This document shows, in pieces, positions 1-10,946 of a stretch of DNA of 64,000 bases. The notes beneath the pieces are model-generated. The model was not told the origin of the DNA. It worked only from the letters and a program-made list of their open reading frames with translations, and made no database searches. Where the stretch lies: the NCBI RefSeq assembly GCF_932526225.1, contig NC_064037.1, positions 17,336,471-17,400,470 on the forward strand, read 5' to 3'. Source of the stretch: Nematostella vectensis. Its lineage: Eukaryota > Cnidaria > Anthozoa > Actiniaria > Edwardsiidae. The first letter of the stretch is position 1. Every line of letters begins with the position of its first letter. The translations under genes and the position numbers were made by a program.

Positions 1-1171
1 AAGCTATTGCGAATGAATAGCTCTCTCTTGCTTTGCACTCATTGTCTATTCCCCATTTTGTTGCTGCACTTGAGAACTTGTGGGCTTCAGGGTAGCATAT
101 CACTTTAACAAGACTTCTCGAAGGAAATTCTGGGTTTGTTGAACAGCAAGCCTTGAATTTAGATGCTGTAATTCTGGCTGCTCTTTGTGAGAACCATAAC
201 TTTGAGTCTGATTGGTCTCTAGTGGTACTTTCTATAGCTTCTGCTTCTTTATCACTGACAGTAAGGCACTCAAATACTTCATCTATTTGTTGTATAGCAT
301 CAAAAATTTTATAAGTAGAGTATTTAAGCTGAATTTGTTCTATAACTGTCTTTGGAAGGTCTTGATTTACTTCATGTGGCATATATAAGGTATTGTGAGT
401 GGGAATGAGTGATAAAATGGCTGATTTACAATGGCCTGATAGTTCGTTATAGAAATCAGTTCTCTCTTCAACAGAAGGCATTTCAATGTCAGATCGTTGT
501 TTAATACTAGTTAATTTAACCGTTTCTGGTTCGTCAATTTGTTTTCTTAGACGCTTAGCCGAAGTTAAGTCCATCTCACTAACAGGCATATATGGGATTT
601 CTTTAACGTAACTTGGCATTATCCATTTGCCTTTTTCTTGTGTACAGGTTGTAGAGCTAAGCATTCGTGCTCCAGCCTGAACTGCAAACAATAGAGCTCC
701 AATATGTGAGCAAGCCTCGCTTAGACCCGCCATACAGTTACAGTGAGCAACTATGACTTCGCCGCTTTTCTCTGCTAGAAACCAACTCTTCAGTGGAGTA
801 GCTCTACTTCGTTGAGAATGATTTATTCTACCAGTAACAAGGATTCTCGTTGAGGAAGTGACTTTTTTAGTTAAAATGCTGTTGACCCATCCAGAAACAA
901 AGAAATTGTATGCTTCTAAGGACTTGTAGGCCTTCATTTGCTGTCATGTTGCCCACGAGGTTTGTAGCACAAGATAGTTCACAATGTCAGGGTATTCTAC
1001 GCAGGTAAAATCAGCTAAATCATCGCTACATTGACTTGGCTTGAGTAAATATGGGTCAAAACCACATAAATTAACTTTTTCTCGGTATCTTTCTTTGGTT
1101 GGACCAGCTAGAGAAGAGTAATATTCAGAGAAAGTGACGCTATTGACCGAAGAAATGTTCGCGGTCGCCAT
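1..1171 (-). pseudogene. SWIM zinc finger / YqaJ-like nuclease protein, 5' part, interrupted by TGA
   Basis: Seen: reading leftward from an ATG at 1169-1171, 75 codons end at TGA (944-946). The same frame then stays open to the window edge, about 310 more codons, so the product is partial. The second part has a CxC...CxH zinc motif (residues HCNC...ACSH, about 690-760), the SWIM signature. Near the left edge it has a block with RITASKF and WGIDNE...AR, which resembles the start of the YqaJ/lambda-exonuclease-type nuclease fold. Known: cnidarian genomes carry many SWIM+YqaJ proteins, often transposon-linked and of unknown role. The TGA lies in a stretch (TSWAT-stop-QQMKAYKS) that otherwise reads as continuous protein, and no intron of sensible size removes it. 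It could be a nonsense allele (for example CGA to TGA), a sequencing error, or a dead copy. The start ATG lies in AAAATGGCGACC. Confidence 0.65.
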
Positions 1172-3640
1172 TTTGTTTTGGTGTTTGGTCCACCAGCAAT
1201 GGCGACGCTGATGACGTATACATTTTTAGTCACGTGGCTGCAAACGAAGAATTAACTCTTACATACCGTGAACGAGGTCAGTATTTTCAAGGCCGAGGTC
1301 ACGGTATTTCACGGTACGGACCGACCCTTAGATGGGAAATTACATATTTATTTTTTTCCTCAATAGATTTTCCAACTTTGTTTACCTTACGGGCTAACGG
1401 TTGCACGAGGCAAGGTTTCGCTTCTGACTTTCGTCGATGTTCGTGAAGATTTGGTTCGCTCATGATCATTCAATAAACTCCATTTTGTATTTCCACACAA
1501 CGCTTTTTACCCTCCAGAAATACAGAACCTCCAAAGAAGACATTCTCTGAGTTTTGACCAACAATTTTGTAAAATAATTAAGTCCAAATTGATACGTCGT
1601 TCTCAACTCGAATTGATCATAGAAGTGTCTTCTTTCGCTTTAAATCCTACTAACGGACGATAAGATATATTTACTAAAAGAACTTCTCTTGAATGTGGAT
1701 ACGTTGATCTGGTTATCCAGGTTAATTCCTAGTATGATTTGTCGTTTTACTTCATATGAAAAGACGATTTCCTGCTTTTTCTATCTCAAATAAACTTTCA
1801 GCAAACTTGAAATTGTCGCGCGCGTTGCAAAATCATTTGTTACAGCCCGTCGCACCCGCTCGGGGCGCCTGTGGCGCGCCCCGAAGAGACTGGACCTGTA
1901 AAAGTATTATGGTTTTAGTTTTATTTGTCATTTTTTCCACAGTTGTTGTTTCCTGTTTTTCGCATTCCTTATTCGCATTCTCGCAATTCTCGTATTCCAT
2001 CGCATGTCTCGCAATACTTGTATTACCAAAGAATAAAACGTTTTTGATTCAATACATTGTTATGGCGGGAAATTGTCAAAACACAGGGAGTTTGAAGCCG
2101 ATTTTTTGATGATTCTAGATAAAATAAATAAAATGCCGTTTAAGTGTGAAGATCTATAACTTCTGGAGTAAAAGTCCAGTTTACGATGGTCATTTTACAA
2201 ATCAACTCAATATTTCGAGTTTTGGATGTGAGCGGTTCGGTATCGCGGGGTCCGGATCGTAGGATACCGGACCTCACGAGAGCCAATCAGAGCGCGTTAT
2301 TTGATGGATACCGGACCCCGAAAAAAAATAAATTTAGTTATTAGTTTTTTTTATTTTGTTACCATTAGACACTTTTACTAAGCTGAAATTGTTTGAATGT
2401 TCAAGAGAAAAGAAAGTAAGCTGTTGAATTAATCACATTGAAGTTAAATTGCATCGTTTATTTATTGAAATGTAATTAGACAACCATACAAAAGTTGGAC
2501 AGAAAAAATGATTGAAATATGTTTATTAATAGCTAACACTTTTAATGAATAAACTTGATGACATTTCTAACAGTAATATTTGTTTTATCATAAATGCAGT
2601 AGTACGATAGCTGTTTGCTAATTTTTTATTTCAATAATGACTCGATGTAAAATTAGCTGAAAACCGTTTGCTTGCTCCTTCAAATAATTTACAGTTTGAC
2701 ATTATTATTTAATGCAGCATATAAATGGCTGTTTCTACCTACATTTGATATTTTTAACTGTAACTTTTAAAACTTGGAAAAACTCAATCTTAATCACTTT
2801 AAGAAGAAATGTTCATTGAAATGTCTGAAAGCGATTAAAGTATCAAATTCAAATAAATGTCTTAGACTACCATGTCTGAGTATAGCAATCGAAAAACAGG
2901 AAGTTTTATATCCTAAAATAGTGAATATTATGCTATATATTATAACATACGTAAAGCTAATATTTCCTTGATGGAATAATTCCCAGAGCGCTCCCAATCT
3001 GTAAATGTCGAAAAGACCAAAGAGTCATACGAACATAATTGTGATGAAAAAGACAAATATATACGGTATCTATTTTTTTTTATCATTAACTTGATCTGAC
3101 AAGTAGGAATTAGCCAAGATAGCCAACTAAAACTAATAATGGCAGATTCCGTATCGAGTGACAGACTTCAAAGTTTTAAAACTTTATTATTCATTTGGAA
3201 TATTGTTACTTCAGCTGGATTACTAGCTGTATCTGTGAGCCTGTAGTCACCATGTGACCTCAGCGCCTGGCAAGACATAAATAGAGGTTGAGCAGAAGTC
3301 CAAAATCTCTGAATAACTCACATTTTTATTCTCCTAGCAGAATCTGTGAAGAATTCTCATGTTTCTTATGTACTAGAAGACCACTGCCTTAGTACTCTCT
3401 TAGCAAAACCTACCCGGTAGCTGGGCATTTTGTTCTGATTGCTTCTCCTAGGATGATCGATACAAATAGCACTGTGGAGAGGGGCGATTGCTTATTTTAT
3501 ACGCGGGGAGATGCAGACGTTATTTCCTTCCATATGTCTTTGTAAAACTCTGAGTAACAGGGTGATCGCCTCCTATACCCCTTTCTATCCTTGTCAGGGT
3601 ATGGCACAAACACCCTAGGTGAGTCCTTTCGTGCTCATTT
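1172..3640. other. Gene-free stretch between the SWIM gene and MED31
   Basis: AT-rich sequence with only short, low-quality open frames (for example 1756-2109) that I read as chance. It holds the inverted-repeat cluster at 2236-2325. I see no exon, RNA gene or clear transposon protein. Confidence 0.5.
2236..2325. repeat. Inverted/direct repeat cluster around GGTCCGGTATCC
   Basis: On the minus strand GGTCCGGTATCC occurs twice about 55 bp apart. An inverted GGGGTCCGGATC lies at the left end, so the outer ends can pair. The middle carries AGCCAATCAGAGCGCG, a CCAAT-type box. This looks like a small foldback element. No target duplication was identified. Confidence 0.45.
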
Positions 3641-3650
3641 GGCTGCCATT

Positions 3651-3656
3651 TATTAA
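3651..3656 (-). terminator. Likely poly(A) signal of MED31
   Basis: TTTATT on the plus strand gives AATAAA on the minus strand, about 150 bases past the MED31 stop and just beyond the duplicated tail. Confidence 0.45.
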
Positions 3657-3678
3657 CATAAAAGTGACAGCAATTGAT

Positions 3679-3900
3679 CAACTAAGTTGAGCATCACTCT
3701 GATATATGATCTTTGTGATCTAGGCGGGGCAACTCGCATACGTTTGCGTGAGTAGTACTGCCAGTGTAGTATTTCATCAACTAAGTTGCGCATCACTCTT
3801 TTCATCTAAGTTGAGCATCACTCTGAGATGGGGTTTGTGATCTAGGTGGGGCAACTCGCATACGTTTGCGTGAGTAGTACTGCCAGTGTAGTATTTGCTG
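3679..3900. repeat. Tandem partial duplication of the MED31 last-exon tail
   Basis: A block of about 95 bp is present at 3681-3777 and again, offset by about 123 bp, at 3804-3900. Both copies contain ACTCGCATACGTTTGCGTGA and end in AGTGTAGTATTT. A third short copy of the AGTTG(A/C)GCATCACTCT end lies at 3783-3800. The right copy encodes the C-terminal tail and stop of MED31. The left copy lies in the 3' UTR and is no longer read in frame. Confidence 0.85.
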
Positions 3901-5599
3901 TTCATCAATAAACTTGGCACATGGTGGATTGACCAATTCTCTGCGGAAGTGCTCATACTGAAGTAGCTCAAGGAAATGTAAGCACTGAGGATACCTGAGA
4001 TATAGTAAGACAAACAGACTAAGTACCAAACTACAACAATACAACAATTCTTTAAAAAGAACATATATCAAAACATAGTTAGGAAATAAGAATGGTTCAG
4101 AAACCTGGTAAAGCCATAACTAATAGGCATGTTTTGAGTCTAAGCATCCTGTAATGTCATCCTACAAACAATCAAGCACAGTACATAAAAATATATAGAC
4201 AAAAGTGATGAAAACAGACACATATTTGAACATAAATGGTAAATTAACATAGATGTTTTAATGCAAATACAGATAATTCTTCATTCTTTTACAAAGATAA
4301 AATTTCAGGTCTAAATCAATGGAGTCAAAATAACAATCTTCTGACAGATAGCATATCATCACACCCCTGAAACTCACTTCAAAAACTTGGCATACTCTGG
4401 CTTCTTCCAGTATAAAAGGTACTTCAAGTAGTTGATGAAAGTTTGTTCCTTTAAATAGCCTCTTTGTGCAAGAACTGGAACAAATAAAATATCAAATGCT
4501 TAAAAAAAAAAACATAAAAGCCAGCTTTTTACTAGTAAAGAACGCGGCCATGGGGAAGGAAGTTGAGATTATGCATGCTTATACATGCTTGGAGACGCAG
4601 AGGTCTTAGGTGCTTAAAAAGGTCTCTATCACAGAAAATCACTACAATATAGACTAGTTCTATATTAGGGGTAAGTGGGTGCCTCAAGATGTCTCTATTG
4701 CAGAAAAACTCATGATAATATCCCAAGAAACAGTCTTGACAAGACATGAAATGAGCCACATTTACATACCTGTCAACCTCCGAAAAAAACTTTTGGGGAG
4801 GGGTGGGGTATATTCTTTTTGGGGGGAGGGGTGGGTTTATCCTTGCAGGCATTTGTGGTATAGAAACCTCTCCGATCTCACAAGGGTGTTATATAAATTG
4901 CGCTACGCAAGGGAATTATTGTTTCAAATATTTTAATAGAAAATGGGAAAAATGACAATTTCAACGCGGGAAAGCGGGAGAAGAGGTCCCGCCTAATGCG
5001 GGAGAGTTGACAGATATGCATTTAGCTATGAGGCTATGCAAGATCCTATTGTTTGGTTAGTGGGCTATACATCACAATGATAATTTTTTAAAATAAAGGT
5101 AAAATCTTGATGGTTTTTCATTGTTGTCTGCTGAAGCAATAGTTTAGTTATCAGATGAGGAACATCACCAAAAAAATTTTTCCTCTGCTTTCATATTCAA
5201 TTTTCTCTGCTTGTATCTTATTTTTGTAAAATATAGCATTTCAAAGCATGTTATTATACACCGATATTATGCAAAATATACAGAGGCTTGGTTTGGAATC
5301 TTTTACTTTTGCTAGAATTGTGTCTGATGGATCAGAATCAAAAAAATCATTTTTTGTCCACATGCCTAGTGGTGGTATACCACGACTAGTCTGTTTGCGG
5401 TACTCCGTGTTATTATCGCGGAAAACCCTCTCTGTTCGGTGATCGGGTGCCATCTTGTATTATAAGCTGTGTGGTTCCTGTGTGGTTGGTGGAATTAAAT
5501 ATAAATTTTTGAATTCTATTCAATACTTACTGTATTAACTTACATGTAAGGTAATGTGGGTTGGCTAAACACTGAACGAACTCGAGTTCTACTTGAAAC
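3802..5599 (-). CDS. MED31: Mediator complex subunit 31 (MED31/Soh1), N-terminal exon not found
   Basis: MED31 is a small, highly conserved subunit of the Mediator middle module, linking transcription factors to RNA polymerase II in the nucleus. Three minus-strand exons were placed: 5599-5544, 4474-4378 and 3994-3802. Their phases fit (2 to 1, then 1 to 2, then the stop). Together they give about 115 residues with the family core: ELEFVQCLANP, then LAQRGYLKEQTFINYLKYL, then YPQCLHFLELLQYEHF and CAKFIDEQQILHWQYYSRKR. Usual length is near 130 residues. The missing part is the first 10-20 residues, which I could not locate to the right; the exon might instead begin at about 5620. A TIR element sits in the intron between the first two exons. 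The final 22 residues (after SRKR) are unlike other MED31 tails and lie in the tandem duplication described at 3679-3900. Confidence 0.9.
4766..5019. mobile_element. Small TIR element (MITE) in a MED31 intron
   Basis: The ends are inverted: ATACCTGTCAACCTCCG at the left and, read on the other strand, ATATCTGTCAACTCTCCCGC at the right. The interior is G-rich then AT-rich, about 250 bp, with no coding capacity. Classified from the ends only. Confidence 0.65.
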
Positions 5600-5884
5600 C
5601 TAGTACAGCACTGCTCTGAAGATTCTAATGACAAAAAACAACAATTTATTTAATACACAGCTTGAACATCACTGTCAATATATATAAAACAATTACAAAA
5701 AGCAAAGGAAATAAAACTAATATTAAAAAGAAATAAAGGGGGTCAAACGCTAGGCTAGTAGTTGAGTAGCATAGATTTAAATGAACTCAGTGTAGGCATT
5801 TCAATGATAAAGTCAGGAAGTACAGTATAAGATTCAATCCTCCCGGCCCTACCAATCGATAATTCCGATAATCAATAATAATAA

Positions 5885-6175
5885 ACAGTAATAACTACTT
5901 ACTAACCGAGAGTGAGGTCATGCCGGGAAATATCAAACTGAGGTTTGGCGGATCGACCGAGGCTTTGCAAGGGCGATGTGCCAAAGCCGAGGTTTGATAT
6001 TTCCCGGTATAACTGAACGTTTGAGGTTAGTACGTTGTTTATTATATGGGTTTTTTTAAATAAAAATAACAAGAAAACAAATCAACTTTCACTTTCGCGC
6101 AAATATCGATTAATTTATCGATCGATTTAAAAAAGGCGAAAAAACACTGGCATGCTGCCAAATAAAAAATGTAAA
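5885..6175 (-). mobile_element. Foldback element end, family shared with 17690-17935
   Basis: Contains a palindrome: GGGAAATATCAAACTGAGG at the left and its inverted partner, ending in GGTTTGATATTTCCC, at the right, followed by GTTGTTTATTATATGG. In reverse orientation the order of motifs matches the element in TMEM167 intron 2, including an ATCGATTAATT-rich inner segment. Only this end of the element seems to be present. Confidence 0.65.
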
Positions 6176-6505
6176 TGAGAGAAAAGATTCAACAACAAGT
6201 AATGGGAAGACTTGCTACAGGTTTTATCATAGGTGAAGTTGATCCAAACAATAAAAAAGAAAGCTCAGATGTCAGTCTTCGTGGCATGAATGGGCTGTTT
6301 AGTTTGAAAACTCCATGGTATGTAGAGAACAATCTTCTGAAGTAAAATGAGAAGGCCGAAGGGCTCTTTAATTAAATTCCCCCCCTCCGGGAAAATTGCT
6401 ATAACTTCTGAACCAAAGAAGCTAAGAGGCTTAAACTTGGTGACTTTTCCTAAAATCTATCTGCTGACGTTTTGATGCCAATGACATGTCAAGGAGTCGC
6501 TCCAT

Positions 6506-6519
6506 GTTACCATGGCAAC
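6506..6519. promoter_or_regulatory. Perfect RFX X-box motif
   Basis: GTTACCATGGCAAC is a palindromic X-box, the binding site of RFX factors, which control ciliary genes. It lies in non-coding sequence with no gene start nearby and may sit within a dispersed repeat, so function is uncertain. Confidence 0.4.
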
Positions 6520-6814
6520 CGTTTTTCCACACAGGTTTTCACAAAAAAAATTTAAAAAACTAGATTTAAATGCCTCTTTTGATTATATAAGTTTGTTTAG
6601 GTGACAACTTTCAGAACAGCTCTTGAATTTACCTTGGATATTTGGAGGGGAGGGGTTGGTAAATTTTGCTCTCTCAAAGTTGTTGTTAAAAATGTCACTA
6701 GATATACTAGATGAAACTTTAAAAGCTAATATTATGCATTTATCATTACTATGAGCAGAGTGATACATGCATGCAAATACTTTTTTCTGTAATACTTCCA
6801 GATTTTTTTTTCCT

Positions 6815-7575
6815 TTTTCTCTGTATTTCGCTGGGCTGGCGTTCGCGAGGAAAAGAGACCTCTGCCGTGGGTCGAAACTGTTTTTGTTGCGCATGCGTGA
6901 GCGTTAATAAGCGACCAACGGGCCAAAACACGTACCATCGCGCAAAAGCTGTCAATATGCTAATATGTTTTGCATGGGTTTAGTCGGAAATCATGAATCA
7001 AACTCCGGTTAGCTCTCCTGAAAACAACTGTTCAATTTCAATCACCTAAAACGTCACTTAAAAGATTGAACAGCAAACGCAGCAAAGACGAGTTTTGTCT
7101 TGTTTGTGGGATTAATTTCAAGACATCTGGGCAGGCGAGTTTCTTCAATGTAAATATCGCACAGTTGGACTCGAAGAAAATGTTACAAAACTTTTTGGTA
7201 AACTTAGATCAGCTATTTCCAGAAGAATACGCAAAACCTGTAAACTGAAGATTGACTCGTTAGTCAAAAGAGAGAAAATACTGAATGAAGATAAGGCATT
7301 GAATGGCTTCTTTTATAATTCGTCGCGTGACATTTTCACAGAGGACGCCATTTCGAATGCAGGCTTATTATCCCGCAGTGGATATACGTTTCATGCATGC
7401 GCTAGTCATTGTGGGCTCAAATAGTGGCCAGTAATTTATGAATGGAGCATGCGCTCTGGATCTCCCGTCCCCGATCGTGGACGGCGGTTTGATCAAACGA
7501 ACTTGTGACCCATGGCAGAGGTATCTTTTCCTCGCGAACTCCAGCCCAGCGAAATACAGAGAAAGCAGGCCTCTG
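6815..7575. repeat. Inverted pair of about 55 bp flanking a decayed coding fragment
   Basis: The segment containing CGCTGGGCTGGCGTTCGCGA at 6829-6848 recurs in inverted form around 7530-7555 (CTCGCGAACTCCAGCCCAGC). Similarity extends over about 55 bases (GGCAGAGGTNTCTTTTCCTC through the ACAGAGAAA side). The two arms face each other across about 620 bp that hold a zinc-domain-like fragment. This suggests a degenerate TIR element. Confidence 0.6.
7045..7375 (+). pseudogene. Decayed fragment with a C2-type zinc motif
   Basis: The plus strand reads KDEFCLVCGINFKTSG and continues, after one frame change near 7235, as CKLKIDSLVKREKIL and a further acidic stretch ending about 7375. The CxxC followed later by C resembles the N-terminal zinc-binding segment seen in many cnidarian repeat-encoded proteins. 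It has no start exon, no full domain and a frameshift. It lies between inverted arms, so I read it as the remains of a mobile element gene. Confidence 0.3.
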
Positions 7576-7619
7576 CTAGCAGGGAAAGGTTTTTTTTCTT
7601 TTGCAAAAATCATAAGAAT

Positions 7620-7645
7620 CCAAGATGGCGGATCCAAGATGGCGG
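7620..7645 (+). promoter_or_regulatory. Two direct YY1-type motifs
   Basis: AAGATGGCGGA occurs twice in direct repeat 15 bp apart (CCAAGATGGCGGATCC, then AAGATGGCGGAAATTC). This matches the AAnATGGCGGC consensus of YY1. No gene start could be attached to it. Confidence 0.3.
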
Positions 7646-8036
7646 AAATTCTTACAAAAAAATTGATTATAAACGTTTTTATGGCCTTTTCGCATTGTTT
7701 AGCAATGATGCAAAATGATTTCAACCCGATATCTGATAATTTAGGCAATATTTGAAAGAATAGCTAGACATCGTATTTATGACGTCATAATTGGTTCGAC
7801 CACACTCAAAATAGGACGTGACGATTCTTTGCATTGATCATTGTATGTAAGTTTGATGGTCATAGGCTAAGCGGTTCATGAATTACGGAGGGGGGTCTTT
7901 TAGCTTTAGGTCAATTGTTTGACTGTGTTTCTTCAATAAAATCAGACAAGGTAAGATAAACAAAGCAAGTCTTTATATCGCTCCAAAAGGGCTACACTTT
8001 ACCATTTGCAAGCCAGATTCCCAATATACAAGATAA

Positions 8037-8883
8037 GGGAGTGTTCATTATTTATGGCCGAGGGTGGGGGGGGGGTATTCAGCACCACTCCACTTGAGTT
8101 TTCTGTACAACCCCCCCTTTGTCAACATCAAAACTTTGTTGACTCCCTCCCCAGGAAAAAACCAAAAACCTTTTTGACTTCCCCTCCTTCATTTATAAAA
8201 TCCACAAACCTACATTTATAACACGAAATATAGATACATATAAACAAATCATGCATTAAAAAACAACTAAGAAATAATATTTCTTAATTGTAAGTCAAAT
8301 GTGGCCTTGTGACATTTTGAAACAGTAAAGAATATGTATCTATACCTATATCTATCTTTGCATGCCATATGACTAGTCCATATCACGCAGTACAACTTTA
8401 TATTTAACTGCATGGGACTATCCTAATAAAAGATAAAATCGTCCTGTGCCCTTGGTCTGATAGATCTCCCAGATCTGGTACTCGCAGGGGCGTACAAAGC
8501 AAAATCCGAGTCAGTTTTTACACATTGACATTATCTAATAACCTGCCATACTAGATTCCTTGTATATTTATTTATTGATCCTATAGGTCAAGCTTAAATG
8601 AACTGCTACCGAGTAATAAATATTATTGAATTTATCATTTGTGGGAAAGCGTTCATGGCTCAACAGCAGTAAATGTAGCCTAAATATGTTATTAACAACG
8701 CTAGGAAACAGCTTTTCTTGCATTTTGATTATTCATTTCAATAATAATAAACAATTTTTTTTTCCTACTTTGAAACTTCTATGACCCCCCCCCCCCCATC
8801 AACATACACAAAACTTTTTAGCCCCCCCCCCCCCCCATGTGGGAACCGACCTCCCCTCTACCATAAAAAAATTAACACTCCCT
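8037..8883. mobile_element. TIR element with G/C homopolymer tracts (copy 1)
   Basis: Left end GGGAGTGTTCATTATTTATG, followed by GGCCGAGGG and a G run. The right end read on the other strand is GGGAGTGTTAATTTTTTTAT, followed by a C-run-rich segment. Length is about 847 bp, AT-rich inside, with no protein. The ends resemble those of the element at 39628-40277, so both probably belong to one non-autonomous family. Confidence 0.7.
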
Positions 8884-9109
8884 AACAACAAGATTTATTT
8901 ACTAAATGTTCTTTATAATTCTTGATAAGAGATTTCTGAACACTACTCAGCTGATTAGAGAGCATAAGTATAACCCTACGATGTATGCGTACAAAGTGTG
9001 TAGAATACAATGTATACTGCCCTGTTCATACGTTGCGCTTCTGCCATGCCAAACCTTATTGTTTAAGTATTTAATTGATATTGGCACATGAGAAGCTTGA
9101 TGTCTAAAC

Positions 9110-10425
9110 CAATTACGTGGGGCATAGCAAAAGTTCAACACTATTTCAAACGTCAAGACCTTGTTGTGCCGTATTTGTTTTGGTTTTTGCATGCGGGGAA
9201 GCTAGACTTATCATTCCCTGTTCACATGTTCACTTGTAGTCAATCTAGTAGTCAATCAGCCGTTTAAACAAATAGATGGCTTTCACGTTTTGACTCTAGC
9301 GTCACAAATCATTTGACCACGGGAATTAGGGATTTGACACACACAGCAAAGAGATTGATTGGTCATGATGGTATAATTCACTTTTTGCTATTCCCAGATG
9401 AGAAATGGATTTGATTTTGCGGTGGTTGTACAATAAAAAATTCAGCTATAAACGTGTTAACTTACTAAAACCACAGGGAGCCCACTCTACTTAGTGCATT
9501 GTTTATTTAGCATGTGCTTTGAACTTCATTTGTGAATATCAATTAAGTCACAAATTCTTCAATAAAACTCCTTCAAAATAAATATGTCTTATGCTTTATT
9601 GGTCCATTTGTTTTTGGAACACTTATTTTACTCCCCTGCATCGAATTTTTTTTAGAAATATTCAGGTTTTCAAGCCTAAATTAAATTCAGACAAGGGTGG
9701 AAAGTTATTTCCAAACTCTGCCACGCCACTTCTGCTGAATTTATTTGTATTTAAATAAAATAAATGCACAAAATAAATTTTCCACATATATCGCTAGATT
9801 GATGATGGAGCCAACTTTGGATGGTAATTGCTGCAATTATAAAGTGCAGTTGAACGATCAATTGCGATTTGAAATTACACCTTTACCTTAAAAACTGGTC
9901 TGACCACAACATCTCGGCGAAAAATTCAACAACAAAAAGGCATCCACAGGGGGCGGGAGTTTGTTTGCGTTCGATACAAAGAGTTGGGTGGGTGGAGAAT
10001 TAGTATTCTGAGTAAGCAAATATGACCCACCTTACTCTTTTTTGAAAGCAAACAAACTCCTGCGGCCTCTAGATGTTTTTTGTCTAATTTTTTCGCTGAG
10101 AGGTCGTGGTCAGACCTGTTTCCATGGCATGCTAATAAACAATGCGCTGAGTTGAGTGGGCTCCCTGTGCTAGAACTGGCCAGATTTATGATTCGCTTAG
10201 GGTGAGACACGGGTAGGTTTTTTGATATATGAAAGCAGCTCAATTGAAATCAATCTATTTATAATCTTATTTAAAATGTCTAGTCTTGCAATCATTTATC
10301 AACAAATCTTGCTGTCCTGCATTTGATGCCTTTCATAAGACAGACGTGCGGCACTGCAAAAGTTTGACACCATTTCAAACGTTGAGACCTTGTTGTGCCA
10401 CATTTTGTGGGGTTTTTGCAAGGCA
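9110..10425. repeat. Direct repeat pair, about 75 bp, at 9121-9198 and 10351-10425
   Basis: Both copies read GCAAAAGTT..ACAC.ATTTCAAACGT..AGACCTTGTTGTGCC followed by a T-rich GGTTTTTGCA end, on the same strand, about 1.23 kb apart. The sequence between them holds the nested foldback at 9466-10175. They may be two copies of a short dispersed repeat or the direct flanks of an older insertion. Confidence 0.6.
9466..10175. mobile_element. Nested foldback element
   Basis: Outer arms: CACAGGGAGCCCACTC...GCATTGTTTATT near 9470-9515, inverted at 10130-10170. Inner arms: AACTGGTCTGACCAC through AAACTCC/GGAGTTTGTTTGC at 9892-9975, inverted at 10045-10122. The two inner arms are about 85% matched by eye and are separated by about 55 bp, so the inner unit alone would fold into a long hairpin. 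No coding sequence. Confidence 0.65.
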
Positions 10426-10588
10426 AATATCAATCAATAATAATCAACTGATTAATACCGATTAATTCGATTAGTTTCCGATGATCGATTGGTAGGGCCG
10501 GGCAAACATATCACTTTGTCTTCACCGTTTTTGTGCCAAATTAAACACATGTCCATAATTGCAGTATCTACGTTGGTAGGATACACTA

Positions 10589-10655
10589 AAAACTGGAATT
10601 CGACTGAAGAAGTCTTATTAAAGACGAAAATTTGGCAGAGTCGAATTCCAGTTTT
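10589..10655. repeat. Hairpin with 17-bp perfect arms
   Basis: AAAACTGGAATTCGACT (10589-10605) is followed after 33 bases by its exact reverse complement (10639-10655). Copies of ACGTTGGTAGGA flank it at about 10570 and 10719. It could be a short mobile hairpin or, much less likely, a small-RNA precursor. Confidence 0.6.
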
Positions 10656-10806
10656 CTGCTGTATTGTATTCATTGTTCTGGTACGAGATCACGACAGTTT
10701 GGGCTTTTCGATTCTATACGTTGGTAGGAGGTATCGAAGTCAACCATCGGAAAAATTGAAGAGCTAAGATTGACATATAGTCGATAGATAGTTCAGATAT
10801 CGTTAC

Positions 10807-10861
10807 CTTGAAAGTTTGTCTCAATTGGGAAATTCACAGCTTCTTTGTCGGCGGTCGCCAT
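10807..10861 (-). CDS. Candidate first coding exon of an unknown minus-strand gene
   Basis: Reading left from ATG (10859-10861), 18 codons (MATADKEAVNFPIETNFQ) plus one base run to a consensus-like donor, CAAG|GTAACG (10801-10806). The ATG is in AAAATGGCGACCGCC, the same start context as the SWIM gene at 1171. It lies 86 bp from the eIF4H start in divergent orientation. I could not find the next exon; the repeats to the left may have displaced it. No family is recognised. Confidence 0.35.
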
Positions 10862-10946
10862 TTTGGATTTTGCATTTCCACTGGCCGGTACTCGCAGGCG
10901 CAGCTATTCATAATGCATATTATGGTCTAGCCTTGTGTTCTCCAAC
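10862..10946. promoter_or_regulatory. Short divergent promoter region of eIF4H
   Basis: 85 bp between the candidate minus-strand ATG and the eIF4H ATG. It contains CGCAGGCGCAGC and no TATA box at a useful position. The eIF4H start CAACATGGCGGA matches the TISU/YY1 start element (SAASATGGCGGC) that marks genes with very short 5' leaders. Confidence 0.45.

Noticed and set aside
4532..4936. Frames over the MED31 intron
   Set aside because: They cover the TIR element and do not fit MED31 or any other family.
10489..10767. 92-codon plus-strand frame
   Set aside because: Overlaps the perfect hairpin and repeats; not protein-like.
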